Shown: positions 25,812-34,067, counted from the first letter of the stretch. The stretch is DNA of 64,000 nucleotides from Aliihoeflea sp023389195 (GCA_023389195.1 JAEWET010000021.1:62001-126000), one strand, 5' to 3'. Numbers and translations are program-made. Notes: generated from the sequence alone by a model not told the origin.

Positions 25812-25919
25812 GGTCGACGGATCGACCTCCTCCCCGATCCCGAGACGTCGGCGACGCACCTCCTCCCGCGTCGCCTGGAAATCGGCCCGCCGGACCTCCT
25901 CCCCCGGCGGGCCTTTTTT
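25812..25919 (+). ncRNA. Anti-Shine-Dalgarno sRNA, alpha-r14/NfeR1-like, copy B
   Basis: Three hairpins with identical ACCTCCTCCC loops are closed by GGATCG/CGATCC (25819-25840), GGCGACGC/GCGTCGCC (25850-25875) and GGCCCGCCGG/CCGGCGGGCC (25884-25913), followed by TTTTTTG. Compared with copy A, most stem positions differ but pairing is kept, which is direct covariation evidence for the fold. It likely represses mRNAs by pairing with their Shine-Dalgarno regions. Family name is by recalled architecture; no covariance search was run. Confidence 0.85.
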
Positions 25920-25977
25920 GTGCGCGGCCCGCGGCGCGGCTTACGCCCTCTTAAGGGTCTGCCGACATAATCGCGGC

Positions 25978-26295
25978 ATGGCACGACGCAGGAAATCGAA
26001 GTCCGCGAAATGGATCGTCACCGGCGCGCTCACGGCAGCGCTGGCGAGCGGGGCCTATCTCTGGCTCGGCGACGATGCGGCGCGACGGTTGCACGATGCG
26101 GCGCAAAGGCCACCGGCGAAGATCGAGCAGCCGGCGGAGAAGAAGGCGGCGCGACCGCCGGCGAAGGTTCATCGTGCGGCGCTGCCGAAAGCTTCCGTCA
26201 AACAGGGACCGAAGCCGGTGGCGCCGGTCTCGATGCCCGTCGACCGCCCGCGCAAGGCTGCCGTCCCGAGGCCGTCCCTGGCCGTCGGAAACTAG
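25978..26295 (+). CDS. Small membrane-anchored Pro/Lys/Ala-rich protein
   Basis: A 105-residue protein starting MARRRKSKSAKW, with one hydrophobic segment (about residues 13-30, IVTGALTAALASGAYLWL) and then a basic, proline- and alanine-rich tail (PPAKIEQPAEKKAARPPAKVHRA). This looks like an N-in, single-pass anchor with a periplasmic, disordered tail that might cross the cell wall. No domain was recognised. It sits alone after sRNA copy B. Composition matches the genome, so no sign of transfer. Confidence 0.55.
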   Translation: MARRRKSKSAKWIVTGALTAALASGAYLWLGDDAARRLHDAAQRPPAKIEQPAEKKAARPPAKVHRAALPKASVKQGPKPVAPVSMPVDRPRKAAVPRPSLAVGN

Positions 26296-26392
26296 CGCGG
26301 CGGGCATTCTGGCGAATGCCGTGATGCCGCCCTAGTATTCTTTTCCCGCCGCATTTGTGCGACGCCGGACGATACCGTCCGGCTGCAAAATG

Positions 26393-26815
26393 CTAGTCCG
26401 CGTTTTCCTCGATCTTTTCCATGTCGTCGTCCGACAGGCCGAAATGATGGCCGATCTCGTGGATCAGGACATGGCTGACGATGTCGCCCAGCGTTTCCTC
26501 ATTCTCCGACCAGTAATCGAGAATGGCGCGGCGGTAGAGGGTGATGCGGTTCGGGCCTTCGCCCGATTGCGGGTTCCAGCGCTCGGCGATGCCCTTGCCC
26601 TCGAACAGGCCGAGCAGGTCGAACGGCGTTTCGAGCGCGAGATCGTCCATGATCTCGTCGGTCGGAAATTCCGCGATGAGAATGACGATCTCGCCCGTCA
26701 GTTGCCTGAAGGTTTCCGGAAGGTGTGCGTAGGTTTCCAGCGCCAGCAGTTCGAACTCTTCCAGCGAGGGGGAGAGCTGATCGTGCCAGGCGCGCGTTTT
26801 ATAGATGCGGCCCAT
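26393..26815 (-). CDS. Zincin-like metallopeptidase family protein
   Basis: The ATG at 26815 gives 140 residues starting MGRIYKTRAWHDQLSPSLEEFE. The C-terminal HVLIHEIGHHFGLSDDDMEKIE carries the HExxH zinc motif plus a third likely ligand in the following Asp-rich segment. This is the minimal metallopeptidase (DUF1025/MMP-like) family, widespread in actinobacteria and alphaproteobacteria. Whether it is an active protease is unknown. Upstream ATGs in the same frame exist, so the start is moderately uncertain. Confidence 0.85.
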   Translation of the reverse strand: MGRIYKTRAWHDQLSPSLEEFELLALETYAHLPETFRQLTGEIVILIAEFPTDEIMDDLALETPFDLLGLFEGKGIAERWNPQSGEGPNRITLYRRAILDYWSENEETLGDIVSHVLIHEIGHHFGLSDDDMEKIEENAD

Positions 26816-26864
26816 GCAGCGCCATATAGACCTTTTGCAGGCCGATTTCGACCCCCGCCGGAAA

Positions 26865-27077
26865 TCAGCGCCGTTCGTCATCTTCGAGCGCGCGCGCCTC
26901 CGACGGCAGCATGACCGCGATGCCGTCGCGGATCGGATAGGCAAGCCGCGCATGGCGCGAGACGAGCTCCTGCCGCGCCTCGTCATATTCGAGGCCGCCC
27001 TTGGTCAGCGGGCAGACCAGAAGCTCCAGCAGCTTCGGATCGGTGAGGCGGCTGCGGACGGGGGGATGGGTCGTCAC
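26865..27077 (-). CDS. Trm112 family protein
   Basis: A 70-residue protein with a GTG start overlapping the Lon-N gene stop (GTGA). It has the family pattern LTDPKLLELLVCPLTKGGLEYD and a later LAYPIRDGIAVMLPSEAR. The usual CPxCKG zinc site has only one clear cysteine here (VCPLTKG), as in many alphaproteobacterial members. Members act as small partners or stabilisers of methyltransferases, or as UPF0434 proteins of unknown role. Confidence 0.9.
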   Translation of the reverse strand: MTTHPPVRSRLTDPKLLELLVCPLTKGGLEYDEARQELVSRHARLAYPIRDGIAVMLPSEARALEDDERR

Positions 27078-27745
27078 TGGAGGCTCCCGCCGCCCAGATC
27101 CCCGTCGCGCGCCAGCGCCATCTCGGTGATCGCGATCAGCGTCTCGGCGCGGGTCTTGAGATCCGGCGCCTCGAGCAGCGCCTGCTTTTCCGCCGCACCA
27201 TAAGGCGCCATCATCGACAGCGCGTTGACCAGCGACCGGTTTTCGGCCCGCCGGATCGAATCCCAGTCCGCTTCGAGGTCGTTCGCCTGCAGATAGGCCT
27301 GGAAAGCGCGCAGCAGCGCGGGACGGTCGAGTTCGCTCGTGTCCGACGCCTCGTCGAGATCGGCGACGAAGGGCAGGATGCGGCACTGCCGGTAGGCGGT
27401 CTTGACATGCGCCTCGTGGTCGAGCCGAAAGCGGCAGACGCCCTGGAGCGAGATCAGGTAGCGGCCGTCACCCGTCTCGGCGAAGGATGTCAGCCGGCCA
27501 AGGCAGCCGACCTCGCAAAGCTGCGGTTCGCCATCCTCGCGCAGGCTGCCGTCGAGCGCGGGCTGGATCATGCCGACGAGGCGGCTCTTGGACAGGATCG
27601 CGTCGATCATCGCCAGATAGCGCGGCTCGAAGATGTTGAGCGGCATGCGCCCGCCCGGCAGCAGCAGCGCGCCGGCGAGCGGAAACACCGGCACCGTCTC
27701 CGGTATGTCCCTCGCGCTGCGATAACGTGCGTTTCCCGCCTGCAC
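27074..27745 (-). CDS. LON peptidase substrate-binding (Lon-N) domain protein
   Basis: The GTG at 27745 has GAGGGAG just upstream and gives 223 residues; an earlier GTG at 27778 is possible. The protein is a stand-alone Lon N-terminal domain (ETVPVFPLAGALLLPGGRMPLNIFEPRYLAMIDA), with no ATPase or protease domain. The helical C-terminal half resembles that of Lon. It lies directly downstream of the CnoX gene, an arrangement conserved in alphaproteobacteria and suggestive of a role in protein quality control. Confidence 0.92.
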   Translation of the reverse strand: MQAGNARYRSARDIPETVPVFPLAGALLLPGGRMPLNIFEPRYLAMIDAILSKSRLVGMIQPALDGSLREDGEPQLCEVGCLGRLTSFAETGDGRYLISLQGVCRFRLDHEAHVKTAYRQCRILPFVADLDEASDTSELDRPALLRAFQAYLQANDLEADWDSIRRAENRSLVNALSMMAPYGAAEKQALLEAPDLKTRAETLIAITEMALARDGDLGGGSLQ

Positions 27746-27841
27746 GGCTGCTCCCTCATTGGCCCGGGCCGGTTCCACTCCGCCGGTTCCGCTTCCACGA
27801 TTTATGTGGTGCAGCGGCGGTGAACCTCAAGAGCCGGAGGA

Positions 27842-28798
27842 TCAGGAGAAGAGCACGGAGGAGAGCTTGCGCCGCGCGGCAAGCGTCGCCGGGTCGGTCA
27901 TGCCCCAGGCCTCGAAGAACTTGAGGAGCTGCGCCCGCGCGCCGTCCTCGCGCCATTCGCGGTCGGCCTTGACGATGGCGAGGAGCGAATCGGTCGCCGC
28001 CGCCCGGTCGCCGCGCGCGTTCTGGATCAAAGCGAGATCGAAGCGGGCCTCGTGGTCGGCAGGATCAGCAGCGAGCCGGCGTTCGAGCGCTGCCGGATCG
28101 CCGAGACCGGCGACCTGCTCGTCGAGGTCGAGCCGCGCCTTGATGGCAAGCATGTCGGCATGGCCGGCCTTGTCGGCGGGAACCTGTTCGAGCACCGACA
28201 GCGCATCGTCCTTCTGGCCGGCGTCGAGGAGAAGCGTCGCGAGCGCGGCGCTGGCCTGCGGATGGCCGGGCTCCTCGGCGAGGACTGCCGAATAGATGCC
28301 GACGGCGCCCTGCAGATCGCCCGCCGCGCGCGCCTCGCCGGCCGCCGCGAGCGCATCCTCGATCGCCGCCCCGGCATTGCCCGGGCCGGCCACCTTGTCG
28401 ATGAACTCGACGATCTTGCTTTCCGGCACCGCGCCCATGAAGCCGTCGACCGGCTGGCCGTCCTTGAAGGCGATGACGGCGGGGATCGACTGGATGCCGA
28501 GCTGGCCGGCGATGGAGGGGTGATCGTCGATGTTCATCTTGACGAGCTTGACGCGCCCCTTGGCGGCCGCGACGACCTTTTCCAGCGCCGGCTGCAACTG
28601 CTTGCAAGGCCCGCACCATGGCGCCCAGAAATCGACGAGAACGGGCTGCTTGCGCGATTCCTGAACAACGTCGGCACTGAAGCTTGCGGTCGTCGTGTCC
28701 TTGATCAGCCCCTCGGCTGGCGCGGCCGAGCCGCCGATGAGGCCGGCACCCCCATCCATCGAGGCGGCAAGGGCGGGTTGGACGGGATCGCGGTGCAT
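27842..28798 (-). CDS. cnoX: CnoX-like thioredoxin with TPR region
   Basis: A 318-residue protein with AAAGGA before the ATG. An N-terminal thioredoxin fold (about residues 35-140) carries WCGPC at 61-65, so unlike E. coli CnoX it keeps both redox cysteines. The C-terminal half (GEARAAGDLQGAVGIYSAVLAEEPGHPQASAALATL and later repeats; about 150-315) is helical and TPR-like. The family holds unfolding proteins under oxidative (hypochlorite) stress and hands them to chaperones. It heads a string with the Lon-N and Trm112 genes. Confidence 0.93.
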   Translation of the reverse strand: MHRDPVQPALAASMDGGAGLIGGSAAPAEGLIKDTTTASFSADVVQESRKQPVLVDFWAPWCGPCKQLQPALEKVVAAAKGRVKLVKMNIDDHPSIAGQLGIQSIPAVIAFKDGQPVDGFMGAVPESKIVEFIDKVAGPGNAGAAIEDALAAAGEARAAGDLQGAVGIYSAVLAEEPGHPQASAALATLLLDAGQKDDALSVLEQVPADKAGHADMLAIKARLDLDEQVAGLGDPAALERRLAADPADHEARFDLALIQNARGDRAAATDSLLAIVKADREWREDGARAQLLKFFEAWGMTDPATLAARRKLSSVLFS

Positions 28799-28840
28799 GG
28801 GAACAGTCCTTTCAACGAAAGCGGGCGCGGCAGCGTGTCG

Positions 28841-29350
28841 TCAATGTGGCGAAACGGCCGAAACATTCAAGATCAACGGCTCATGTCCGGTGGCGCGCAG
28901 GAACTTGACGAGATCGTCGGCGCGGATCGAGGTGGTGGCGGTGTTGACCAGCGGATGGGCGTTGATCGTCTCATGCGCCATCAGCGCTGCATCTAGAACG
29001 AAGGTGACGTCGCCGCCCGCATCGTTGATCGCGCCGAAGGCCGTCACCGCGCCGGGAATGACGCCGAGATACTCCATCAGCTTCTCCGGCTTGCCGAACG
29101 AAACGCGCGACGACGCGCCGATGACGTGGTGGACCTGTTTCAGGTCGACCTCGGCCGTCTCCTCGACCGTCAGGAGAAAGAACCGATCCTTCTTGTCCTT
29201 GAGGAAGAGGTTCTTCGTATGACCGCCCGCGATCTGCCCGCGCAGCGACTGCGATTCATCGACGGTGAAGAGCGGAGGATGCTCGACGGTCTCGACCGAA
29301 ATGCCGAGTTCGGCAAGCATGTTGAAGAGGTCGTCCTGTGTCTTCGGCAT
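28841..29350 (-). CDS. Prolyl-tRNA editing (YbaK/ProX-type) deacylase
   Basis: From the ATG at 29350, 169 residues with the YbaK/EbsC fold: VEHPPLFTVDESQSLRGQIAGGHTKNLFLKDKKDRFFLL (key residues: H-P, GGHTKNLFLKDKK, with the catalytic-site Lys) and later GAVTAFGAINDAGGDVTFVLD. It is a free-standing homologue of the prolyl-tRNA synthetase editing domain and probably hydrolyses Ala-tRNA(Pro). An ATG at 29386 would add 12 residues. It lies 42 bp upstream of cnoX. Confidence 0.9.
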   Translation of the reverse strand: MPKTQDDLFNMLAELGISVETVEHPPLFTVDESQSLRGQIAGGHTKNLFLKDKKDRFFLLTVEETAEVDLKQVHHVIGASSRVSFGKPEKLMEYLGVIPGAVTAFGAINDAGGDVTFVLDAALMAHETINAHPLVNTATTSIRADDLVKFLRATGHEPLILNVSAVSPH

Positions 29351-29491
29351 GGGTGCTCGCAAGGGGAGTTCGAGATGCGTCCTCATAGTCGGCAAGGCTC
29401 CGTTGCGAAAGCTGGTTCGGCGATATTTCCCTGTTGCAATCACAATCGAGTTCGGCCATATAAGCCCCGTTCCCGGCGATGCCGGGTGCGA

Positions 29492-29566
29492 GCGGGTGTA
29501 GCTCAGGGGTAGAGCACAACCTTGCCAAGGTTGGGGTCGAGCGTTCGAATCGCTTCACCCGCTCCA
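29492..29566 (+). tRNA. tRNA-Gly(GCC)
   Basis: A complete 75-nt cloverleaf including encoded CCA: acceptor GCGGGTG/CACCCGC, D-arm GCTC...GAGC, anticodon arm CAACC-TTGCCAA-GGTTG with anticodon GCC, and T-arm GAGCG-TTCGAAT-CGCTT. It is divergent from the prolyl-tRNA deacylase gene and convergent with modE. Confidence 0.97.
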
Positions 29567-29580
29567 ATTATCTCCACCGA

Positions 29581-29605
29581 AAAGCCGCGGCTCGTCCGCG
29601 GCTTT
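29581..29605. terminator. Bidirectional hairpin between tRNA-Gly and modE
   Basis: AAAGCCGCGG at 29581-29590 pairs perfectly with CCGCGGCTTT at 29596-29605 around a 5-nt loop. It starts 15 bp after the tRNA and lies 15 bp after the convergent modE stop, so it can serve both transcripts. Confidence 0.7.
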
Positions 29606-29619
29606 CGTGTTGTCAGGCC

Positions 29620-29970
29620 TCAGTTCTCGTCGATTTCCTGCGCCAGCGCGTCGAGATGCGCCTGCGCGCCGCTCGACGCTGCGCGCTCGACGGCGCGGTA
29701 GCGGGTGACGAGGGCGAGGCCGAGCGGCGTGAGTTCGGCGCCGCCGCCACCGGACCCGCCCTTTTGCGCAAGGATGACCGGCCGGCCGAACAGTTGCGTC
29801 AGTTCCTCGACCAGCGACCACGCCTGCCGATAGGACATTTTCATTTCGCGCGCGCCGGCGGAGATCGATCCGGTCGCGGCGATGTGCTCCAGAAGCGCGA
29901 TCTTGCCCGGTCCGATCCGGCCCTTGGGCGGCAGGTCGATGCGCAGGCTGAGGCGCGGCGGTTCCAGCAT
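29620..29970 (-). CDS. modE: Short ModE-like molybdenum regulator (HTH only)
   Basis: A 116-residue LysR/ModE-type winged HTH protein: GPGKIALLEHIAATGSISAGAREMKMSYRQAWSLVEELTQLFGRPV (HTH at about residues 22-65) followed by the glycine-rich wing GGSGGGGAELTPLG. The two C-terminal molybdate-binding (Di-MOP) domains of E. coli ModE are absent, so molybdate sensing must differ. It starts three bases after modC stops, as the last gene of modABC-modE. It probably regulates the operon from the inverted repeat upstream of modA. Confidence 0.9.
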   Translation of the reverse strand: MLEPPRLSLRIDLPPKGRIGPGKIALLEHIAATGSISAGAREMKMSYRQAWSLVEELTQLFGRPVILAQKGGSGGGGAELTPLGLALVTRYRAVERAASSGAQAHLDALAQEIDEN

Positions 29971-29973
29971 GGC

Positions 29974-31050
29974 TCAGCTCTCCTTCAGGCGAACGGTCTT
30001 GACGATGGCGTGGACGGCCATGCCCTCGGCCAGATTCAGCCGGGCGGCCGAATGACGGGTGATGCGGGCGGAAAGACGGTCGCCATTGCAATCGAGATCG
30101 ACCAGAAGGTCATGCGAATGCGCTGGCCGCAGTCCAACGACGCGGCCGGCAAAGACGTTGAGTGCGCTGATGCCTTCGGGCGGCTGGGAGGCGAGGAGGA
30201 TGTCGGACGCACGCACGAAGATCGGCACCTTGTCGCCGGGCATGTGGGTGGAGGGCGGCAGGTGCCACAGGCCCGCCGGCGAGCGGAAGAGCGACAGGCC
30301 GATGGCGGCGTCGAAACGGTCGAAATCAAGCACCAGACGCGAGCCGCCTTCGTCTCCGGCCGATCCGGGGAGAAGGTCGAGCCCTGCGAGGATATCGCGC
30401 GCCGGGCCCGTCGCGCTGACGCGGCCGCGATCGAGCACAACGACGTCGGTGGCAAGCCGGGCGACCTCGGCGACGGAGTGACTGACATAGACGATCGGCA
30501 TCCGCGCCTCGTCGCGCAGGCGCTCGATGAAGGGCAGGATTTCCGCCTTGCGGGCGTCGTCGAGCGAGGCGAGCGGCTCGTCCATCAGGATCAGGCGCGG
30601 ACTGGCAATGAGCGCGCGTCCGATGGCAACCCGCTGCTTCTCGCCACCTGAAAGCCTTGCCGGCTTGCGGTCGAGCAGGTGCCCGATGCCGAGAAGATCG
30701 ACCGCCTCGGAAAAATCTCCATAGCGCTCGACCTGCGGCACGAAGCGCCGGCCATAGACGAGGTTCTGGCGCACGGTGAGATGCGGGAAGAGGCGGGCAT
30801 CCTGGAAGACGTAGCCGATGCGGCGCTTGTGCGGGGGCAGGAACGCGCCCGTTTCGGTGTCGACCAGCACGCGGTCATCCGTCGATATCCGGCCTGAATC
30901 GGGACGCACCAACCCGCCGATCATGTTGACGATTGACGTCTTGCCCGATCCGGACGGGCCGAATAGGGCGGTCAGGCCGCCGGCCGAGCGGAACGCGATG
31001 TCGAGCGCTAAATCGCCCATGGCGTGGCGTAGCGCGACGTCGAGGCTCAT
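29974..31050 (-). CDS. modC: Molybdate ABC transporter ATP-binding protein
   Basis: From the ATG at 31050 (ATGA overlap with modB), 358 residues. Walker A is GPSGSGKTS near residue 33, the signature is LSGGEKQRVAIGRAL near 130 and Walker B is LILMDEPLASLD. The C-terminal part (about residues 290-355, ISALNVFAGRVVGLRPAHSHDLLVDLDCNG) is a Mop/TOBE molybdate-binding domain typical of ModC. It energises molybdate import through ModB. Confidence 0.95.
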   Translation of the reverse strand: MSLDVALRHAMGDLALDIAFRSAGGLTALFGPSGSGKTSIVNMIGGLVRPDSGRISTDDRVLVDTETGAFLPPHKRRIGYVFQDARLFPHLTVRQNLVYGRRFVPQVERYGDFSEAVDLLGIGHLLDRKPARLSGGEKQRVAIGRALIASPRLILMDEPLASLDDARKAEILPFIERLRDEARMPIVYVSHSVAEVARLATDVVVLDRGRVSATGPARDILAGLDLLPGSAGDEGGSRLVLDFDRFDAAIGLSLFRSPAGLWHLPPSTHMPGDKVPIFVRASDILLASQPPEGISALNVFAGRVVGLRPAHSHDLLVDLDCNGDRLSARITRHSAARLNLAEGMAVHAIVKTVRLKES

Positions 31051-31748
31051 GCGCCCTCCATCCGGCGCGAAACGCGGCGGGCCAGAATTTCGCTGGCCAC
31101 GAGCGCCGACATGGCGACGGCGATGGCGATGAGCGTCAGGCGCATCGCGCCGGTGCCGCCGCCGGGCACCTGCGTGAATGTGTAGATGGCGGACGGCAAG
31201 GTCTGCGTCTGGCCGGGAATGTTGGAGACGAAGGTGATGGTCGCGCCGAACTCGCCCATCGCCTTGGCGAAGGCGAGGATGGTGCCGGCGATGATGCCGG
31301 GCAGCGCGAGCGGCAGGGTGATGGTGGCGAAGACGAAGGCCGGATGGGCCCCGAGCGTGCCGGCCGCCTGTTCGAGCTTCGGGTCGACCGCCTCGATGGA
31401 GAGCCGGATCGCCCGCACCATCAGCGGGAACGCCATGATGGCGCCGGCCAGCGCGGCGCCGGTCCAGCGAAACGAGAAGACGAGACCGAACGCCGTTTCG
31501 AAAAACTGGCCGAGCGGCCCGCGACGACCGAATGCGAGCAGCAGGAGATAGCCGGTGACGACCGGCGGCAGAATCAGCGGCAGGTGGACGAGACCGTTGA
31601 GCAGCGCCTTGCCGGGGAAGGACCATCGGGCGAGCGCATAGGCGACGAGGATGCCGAAGGGCAGGCTGGCGACCGTCGCCCAGCTTGCGACCCAGATCGA
31701 CAGCCGGACAGCGGTCCATTCGTCAGGTGAAAGCTGCAGCCATTCCAT
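31047..31748 (-). CDS. modB: Molybdate ABC transporter permease
   Basis: A 233-residue permease with about five to six TM segments and the EAA motif region EQAAGTLGAHPAFVFATITLPLALPGIIAG near residues 130-160. The AKAMGEFGATITFVSNIPGQTQTLPSAIY segment is diagnostic of ModB. It overlaps modC by four bases and lies six bases after modA. Confidence 0.95.
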   Translation of the reverse strand: MEWLQLSPDEWTAVRLSIWVASWATVASLPFGILVAYALARWSFPGKALLNGLVHLPLILPPVVTGYLLLLAFGRRGPLGQFFETAFGLVFSFRWTGAALAGAIMAFPLMVRAIRLSIEAVDPKLEQAAGTLGAHPAFVFATITLPLALPGIIAGTILAFAKAMGEFGATITFVSNIPGQTQTLPSAIYTFTQVPGGGTGAMRLTLIAIAVAMSALVASEILARRVSRRMEGA

Positions 31749-31754
31749 TCCCGG

Positions 31755-32519
31755 TCAGTCGCCGGCAAGGACGGTAAAGCCCTGTTCCTCGAAGATCGCG
31801 CGGGCTGCGTCCCCTTGCAGATAGTCGAGGAAGGCGGCGGCGTCGGGATTGGCGCTCGCGGCCGTCAGCGCGGCGGGATAGATGATCGGCTCGTGGCTGT
31901 CTTCGGGAAATGTGCCGACGACACGCACGCCGGGCTCAACCGTCGCGTCGGTCTGGTAGACGATGCCGAGCGGCGCTTCGCCGAGCGCGACGAACTGGAG
32001 CGGGGCGCGAACGTTCTCGGCCTGCGCGACCTTGTCGGCCACACCGTCCCAGACGCCAAGCGTTTCGAGCGCGGCCTTGCCGTAGCGGCCGGCGGGAACG
32101 GCGTCGATATTGGCCATGGCAAGCCGTCCGTCGCCGAGCGCGCCGGCAAGATCGAAGCCCGGCGCGATGGAAAGGTCGACCGAGGAGTCTGCCGGTGCGA
32201 CGAGAACGATGCGGTTGCCGAGAAGCCGCCGCTCGCTCGCCGAGTCGACTAGGTTGCGCTCAGCGAGATAGGCCATCCAGTCGAGATCTGCGGAGATGAA
32301 CAGATCGGCCGGCGCGCCTTCCTCGATCTGCCTGGCGAGCGCGGAACTGCCGGCATAGGAAACCGTGGCTTGCCTGCCCTCTTCCTGCGACCAGGACTCA
32401 CTGATCGCGTCGAGTGCGGTCTTGAGGCTGGCGGCGCCAAAGACCGTGACCGGTTCCTGCGCGCGCGCCGGCAGGGCGACACACAGGAAAATGGCAATGG
32501 TCGCAAGAAATCTGCGCAT
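31755..32519 (-). CDS. modA: Molybdate ABC transporter substrate-binding protein
   Basis: The ATG at 32519 has GAGG six bases upstream; a GTG at 32531 is the alternative. The 254-residue product has a signal peptide ending at ALPARA-QEP and the ModA pattern VTVFGAASLKTALDAISESW, GSSALARQIEEGAPADLFISAD and PAGRYGKAALE. It binds molybdate in the periplasm. The window also holds a molybdenum aldehyde oxidoreductase, a plausible user of the metal. Confidence 0.95.
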   Translation of the reverse strand: MRRFLATIAIFLCVALPARAQEPVTVFGAASLKTALDAISESWSQEEGRQATVSYAGSSALARQIEEGAPADLFISADLDWMAYLAERNLVDSASERRLLGNRIVLVAPADSSVDLSIAPGFDLAGALGDGRLAMANIDAVPAGRYGKAALETLGVWDGVADKVAQAENVRAPLQFVALGEAPLGIVYQTDATVEPGVRVVGTFPEDSHEPIIYPAALTAASANPDAAAFLDYLQGDAARAIFEEQGFTVLAGD

Positions 32520-32539
32520 CTGAAACCTCACACCGCAAT

Positions 32540-32572
32540 AGCGATGGTTTCAGATGAACATAACGCATCGCT
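32540..32572 (-). promoter_or_regulatory. Candidate ModE operator upstream of modA
   Basis: AGCGATG at 32540-32546 and CATCGCT at 32566-32572 form a perfect inverted repeat. On the minus strand the interval reads CGTTATGTT...AAACCATCG, which loosely resembles ModE boxes (CGTTATAT...TATAACG). It lies about 20 bp upstream of the modA start. The assignment is positional and tentative. Confidence 0.45.
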
Positions 32573-32625
32573 TCGTGCAAGGCGTGGAAGAAGCCTAGGG
32601 CGACAGTCGATATGTCCGAACCGCC

Positions 32626-34065
32626 TCAGCGATCCGGAATGATCTCGATTTCCGAGCGCCGCGCCTTGACGGCCGGCAAGCCGAGGATGAACTCCGCGAG
32701 ATCGTGCGGCAGCGACAGGGTGACGTGTTCCTTGCCGTCGCTTACGGTCTCGGCGAGATCGGCGATCATGCCGCCGGCGACCGTGTTGTTGGTCTTCGGG
32801 CTGATCAGGATGAAGGCGCCGGTGTCGCGGCAATCGGAAAAGCGGTCGAAGATCGCATCTTCCGCAAAGTGCAGGCGGACCCGGCCAATGGCATTGACGG
32901 GCAGCGTGGTCGATTTCGTCCAGCGCCCGGCGCCGAGATCGTAAGCCTCGTCGATGGACACGCGGACGCGCTTCATCCGGCCGGCAGCCTTGAGCCAGAG
33001 GCGCGCGCCATCCTTCAGGCCGTCCGTTTGCAGCGTGACCAATGTCGCCGTGAAATCGCGGCCGGTGAGCGGCGTGGCATCCGCAGCCGTCAGCACGTCG
33101 CCGCGCGCGGCATCGACCTTGCGGTCGAAGACGACGGTGATTGCGGCGCCGGCTTCGGCGCGCTCCACGTCGCCATCGAAGGTGACGATGCGGGCGACCG
33201 AGACCGTCTGGCCGGACGGCGCGACGGTCACGCGGTCGCCGACCGCAATGGCGCCGGCCGCGACCGTGCCCTGATAGCCGCGGAAGCTTTCGCCGGGGCG
33301 CGAGACGCGCTGGATCGGCATGCGGAAGGACAGGCTGGAAAGCTGCGCCGTCGGGGCTGTCTCCAGCGCTTCGATCAATGTCGGGCCTGAATACCAGCCG
33401 AGATTTTCGCGGGCCGACGCGACGATGTTCTCGCCCTTGAGCGCAGAAAGGGGGATTGCGGTGATCGCCATCTCGCCGAGCCGGGCGGCATAGGCGCGAA
33501 ATTCGAGTTCGATATCGTCGAAGACAGCGCGGTCGTAGCCGACGAGGTCGATCTTGTTGACCGCGAGCACGACCTGCCGGATGCCCATCAGATGGACGAT
33601 GGCGGCATGGCGGCGCGTCTGTTCGAGAAGGCCTGCGCGCGCGTCGACCAGAAGCACGGCGAGATCGGCCGTCGAGGCACCGGTCGCCATGTTGCGCGTG
33701 TATTGCTCATGGCCGGGCGTGTCGGCCACGATGAAGGCGCGCCTCGGCGTCTGGAAATAGCGGTAGGCGACGTCGATCGTGATGCCCTGTTCCTGCTCGG
33801 CCTTGAGCCCGTCGAGGAGCAGGCCGAAATCGGGCAGTGACAGATCGTTTTGCTTGGAGCCCTTGGCGATCAACGCCGCGCGGTGATCTTCGGCGACGGA
33901 TTTCGTGTCCCACAGGAGGCGGCCGATCAACGTCGACTTGCCGTCGTCGACGCTGCCGCAGACGAGAAAGCGAAGACGGCGGCCGTCTTCATGGTCGGCT
34001 GCGACGGGCTCGCCGTCACGCTCGAATTCGGGTTCGAGCGGCAGGATTTCAGCGTCGAGGCTCAT
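32626..34065 (-). CDS. cysN: Sulfate adenylyltransferase subunit 1 (GTPase)
   Basis: A 479-residue EF-Tu-like GTPase. G1 is VCGSVDDGKSTLIGRLLW near residue 35, switch II is DTPGHEQYTRNMATGAS near 115 and NKID near 170. The protein ends without an APS kinase (CysC) domain, unlike NodQ/CysNC fusions. This fits with an APS-type CysH upstream. It drives ATP sulfurylation of sulfate by CysD, from which it is separated by two bases. Confidence 0.96.
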   Translation of the reverse strand: MSLDAEILPLEPEFERDGEPVAADHEDGRRLRFLVCGSVDDGKSTLIGRLLWDTKSVAEDHRAALIAKGSKQNDLSLPDFGLLLDGLKAEQEQGITIDVAYRYFQTPRRAFIVADTPGHEQYTRNMATGASTADLAVLLVDARAGLLEQTRRHAAIVHLMGIRQVVLAVNKIDLVGYDRAVFDDIELEFRAYAARLGEMAITAIPLSALKGENIVASARENLGWYSGPTLIEALETAPTAQLSSLSFRMPIQRVSRPGESFRGYQGTVAAGAIAVGDRVTVAPSGQTVSVARIVTFDGDVERAEAGAAITVVFDRKVDAARGDVLTAADATPLTGRDFTATLVTLQTDGLKDGARLWLKAAGRMKRVRVSIDEAYDLGAGRWTKSTTLPVNAIGRVRLHFAEDAIFDRFSDCRDTGAFILISPKTNNTVAGGMIADLAETVSDGKEHVTLSLPHDLAEFILGLPAVKARRSEIEIIPDR

Positions 34066-34067
34066 GG

